Positions 5,578 to 6,070 of a DNA stretch of 6,070 nt are shown here, piece after piece. The position numbers and the translations under genes are program-made. Origin of the DNA: an uncultured Opitutia bacterium (lineage in GTDB: Bacteria > Verrucomicrobiota > Verrucomicrobiia > Opitutales > UBA953); the NCBI GenBank assembly GCA_937875975.1, contig CALEEU010000059.1, positions 1 to 6,070 of the forward strand. Reading direction: 5' to 3'. The notes below the pieces were generated by a model. The model was given only the letters and a program-made list of their open reading frames with translations, did no database searches and had not been told where the DNA came from. Position 1 is the first letter of the stretch; the number at the start of each line of letters is the position of its first letter.

Positions 5578-5680
5578 GTTCGCCGCAGGGCGAACCAAGG
5601 TAGGGGCACGATTCATCGTGCACTCCGCTGCGGAGGGCGCGGCGAAGCCACGCCCCTACCTCTGCCGCCCTGCGGCGGCC
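5578..5680 (-). repeat. Composite REP/BIME element, copy C (inverted, solo)
   Basis: The reverse complement is a 103-bp near-copy of A. Hairpins 1 to 4 and both GTAG feet are kept. It differs in the linker after hairpin 1 (AGAGG for CGAGGG) and at the apex (CTCCGCAGCGGAG for CTCCGCCTAGGAG, where the C version pairs six bases deep instead of four). No transposase accompanies it. It lies between two divergent gene starts, upstream of both. Confidence 0.88.
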
Positions 5681-5688
5681 CAATCATC

Positions 5689-5702
5689 GCAGCAGGTCCC
5701 CC
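5689..5702 (-). repeat. Degenerate tip motif 6
   Basis: Minus strand GGGGGACCTGCTGC, then GATGATTGG. It keeps the G-run, two variable bases and CTGCTG but loses the GGCATG part. The inner GATGAT of this end mirrors ATCATC (5572-5577) at the other end of the unit, so the solo BIME also sits between short inverted ends. Confidence 0.5.
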
Positions 5703-5727
5703 AGGAGCGAGGCTAGTCCTCGCTCCT
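5703..5727. terminator. Ten-bp hairpin with a T-rich tail on the plus side
   Basis: Arms AGGAGCGAGG (5703-5712) and CCTCGCTCCT (5718-5727) pair perfectly around CTAGT. On the plus strand TAATTTTCT follows, which makes this the most terminator-like hairpin in the window, yet no plus-strand gene ends before it. On the minus side it abuts the C-run of tip motif 6, as other boundary hairpins do. It may insulate the di-haem gene from upstream transcription, or be a relic of a gene end. Confidence 0.5.
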
Positions 5728-5841
5728 TAATTTTCTCTTCATCGAAAAGTAACTCTACTCCTCTTCCCATTAGCGGGGCGCACGATTTAATGGTGTGTAC
5801 GGAAGCGCAGAGGGCTCCGTAACAACCCCAATAAAACCAAC

Positions 5842-6070
5842 ATGAATCCTCGCATCATCGCCCTGCTGGCGGTGCTCGCTTCGGCCGAACAGGCTTTGGC
5901 GGGCGATCCGGCCGGCCTCGCCGGTCACCCCGGCAAGACTCCCTCGGTCCGCGCTCACAAGCCCGGGCACTCAGGTGATAATCGTCCCTATGTTCCCTCT
6001 GTGCTCACTCAGTTCGGGGATCCGCTGCCCGGCCTCACGGCCGAACAGCTGAACCTCTTCCTGGACGGCA
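5842..6070 (+). CDS. Probable di-haem oxidoreductase (thiol oxidoreductase type), 3' end off window
   Basis: The open frame from ATG 5842 gives 76 codons to the window edge. Residues 1-20 (MNPRIIALLAVLASAEQALA) form a signal peptide with an A-L-A cleavage site, so the product is periplasmic. The segment LTQFGDPLPGLTAEQLNLF (55-73) resembles the start of the mature domain in di-haem oxidoreductases (the family with C-x-x-C-H haem sites related to di-haem peroxidases), where F-G-x-P-L-P-G-L-T precedes the first haem site. The C-x-x-C-H motifs themselves would lie beyond the window, so the assignment rests on this short block. Residues 21-50 are a Gly/Pro/His-rich linker. No Shine-Dalgarno is apparent before the ATG (the leader ends in ataaaaccaac). 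It is transcribed divergently from the DUF3472 gene. Confidence 0.75.
   Translation, partial: MNPRIIALLAVLASAEQALAGDPAGLAGHPGKTPSVRAHKPGHSGDNRPYVPSVLTQFGDPLPGLTAEQLNLFLDG

Larger units (their letters stand above)
5477..5841. promoter_or_regulatory. Divergent intergenic region carrying a solo BIME
   Basis: This 365-bp stretch has no credible gene. From left: the upstream leader of the DUF3472 gene (5477-5542), hairpin 5543-5559, G-run 5560-5564, BIME copy C (5578-5680), a degenerate tip (5689-5702), hairpin 5703-5727, then about 110 bp before the di-haem gene. Both flanking genes need promoters here; I see no convincing -35/-10 pair. TCATTAAAAC on the minus strand near 5484-5493 is the most A/T-rich candidate for the DUF3472 gene. 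An open frame at 5500-5730 is only repeat sequence. Confidence 0.5.

Overview
The window reads like a chromosomal stretch of a GC-rich Gram-negative bacterium, most likely Verrucomicrobiota and perhaps Opitutae. The grounds are a DUF3472-type secreted protein, a TonB-dependent receptor, the start of a probable di-haem oxidoreductase, a tandem-ACT protein and dense GTAGGGGC-type REP palindromes with a resident REP-associated tyrosine transposase (RAYT). Verrucomicrobiota is an inference from gene style; there is no rRNA or other phylogenetic marker here.

Layout: (1) 1-314, minus: 5' part of a gamma-glutamylcyclotransferase-like (AIG2/GGCT fold) gene that runs off the left edge. (2) 315-580: no gene; a palindromic repeat island with three copies of a tip motif, GGGG(G)-NN-CTGCTGGCATG. 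(3) 581-1039, minus: tandem ACT-domain protein. (4) 1040-1130: short divergent promoter region. (5) 1131-2984, plus: TonB-dependent outer-membrane receptor with a BtuB-like layout. (6) 2985-3796: a repeat island between two convergent genes. It holds a complete RAYT gene (minus) between two 104-bp direct copies (102/104 identical) of a composite REP/BIME element, all bounded by the tip motif in inverted orientation. (7) 3800-5476, minus: secreted protein with two repeated beta-type modules and a C-terminal DUF3472 domain. (8) 5477-5841: divergent intergenic region with a third, inverted BIME copy and no RAYT. (9) 5842-6070, plus: N-terminus of a probable di-haem oxidoreductase, cut by the right edge.

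The protein genes do not form an obvious operon or shared pathway; most look like singly transcribed genes. The unifying feature is the repeat system. Three of three complete non-mobile genes end with stop codon, then a gene-specific perfect hairpin, then a G-run and the tip motif. The same order (hairpin, G-run, repeat body) also bounds both sides of the solo BIME at 5560-5702, though its tips are diverged. RAYT/REP units are a known class of domesticated HUH elements. What may be undescribed is the modular boundary (variable hairpin plus G4-5 plus a conserved tip) shared by the RAYT unit, a solo BIME and a small BIME-less island.
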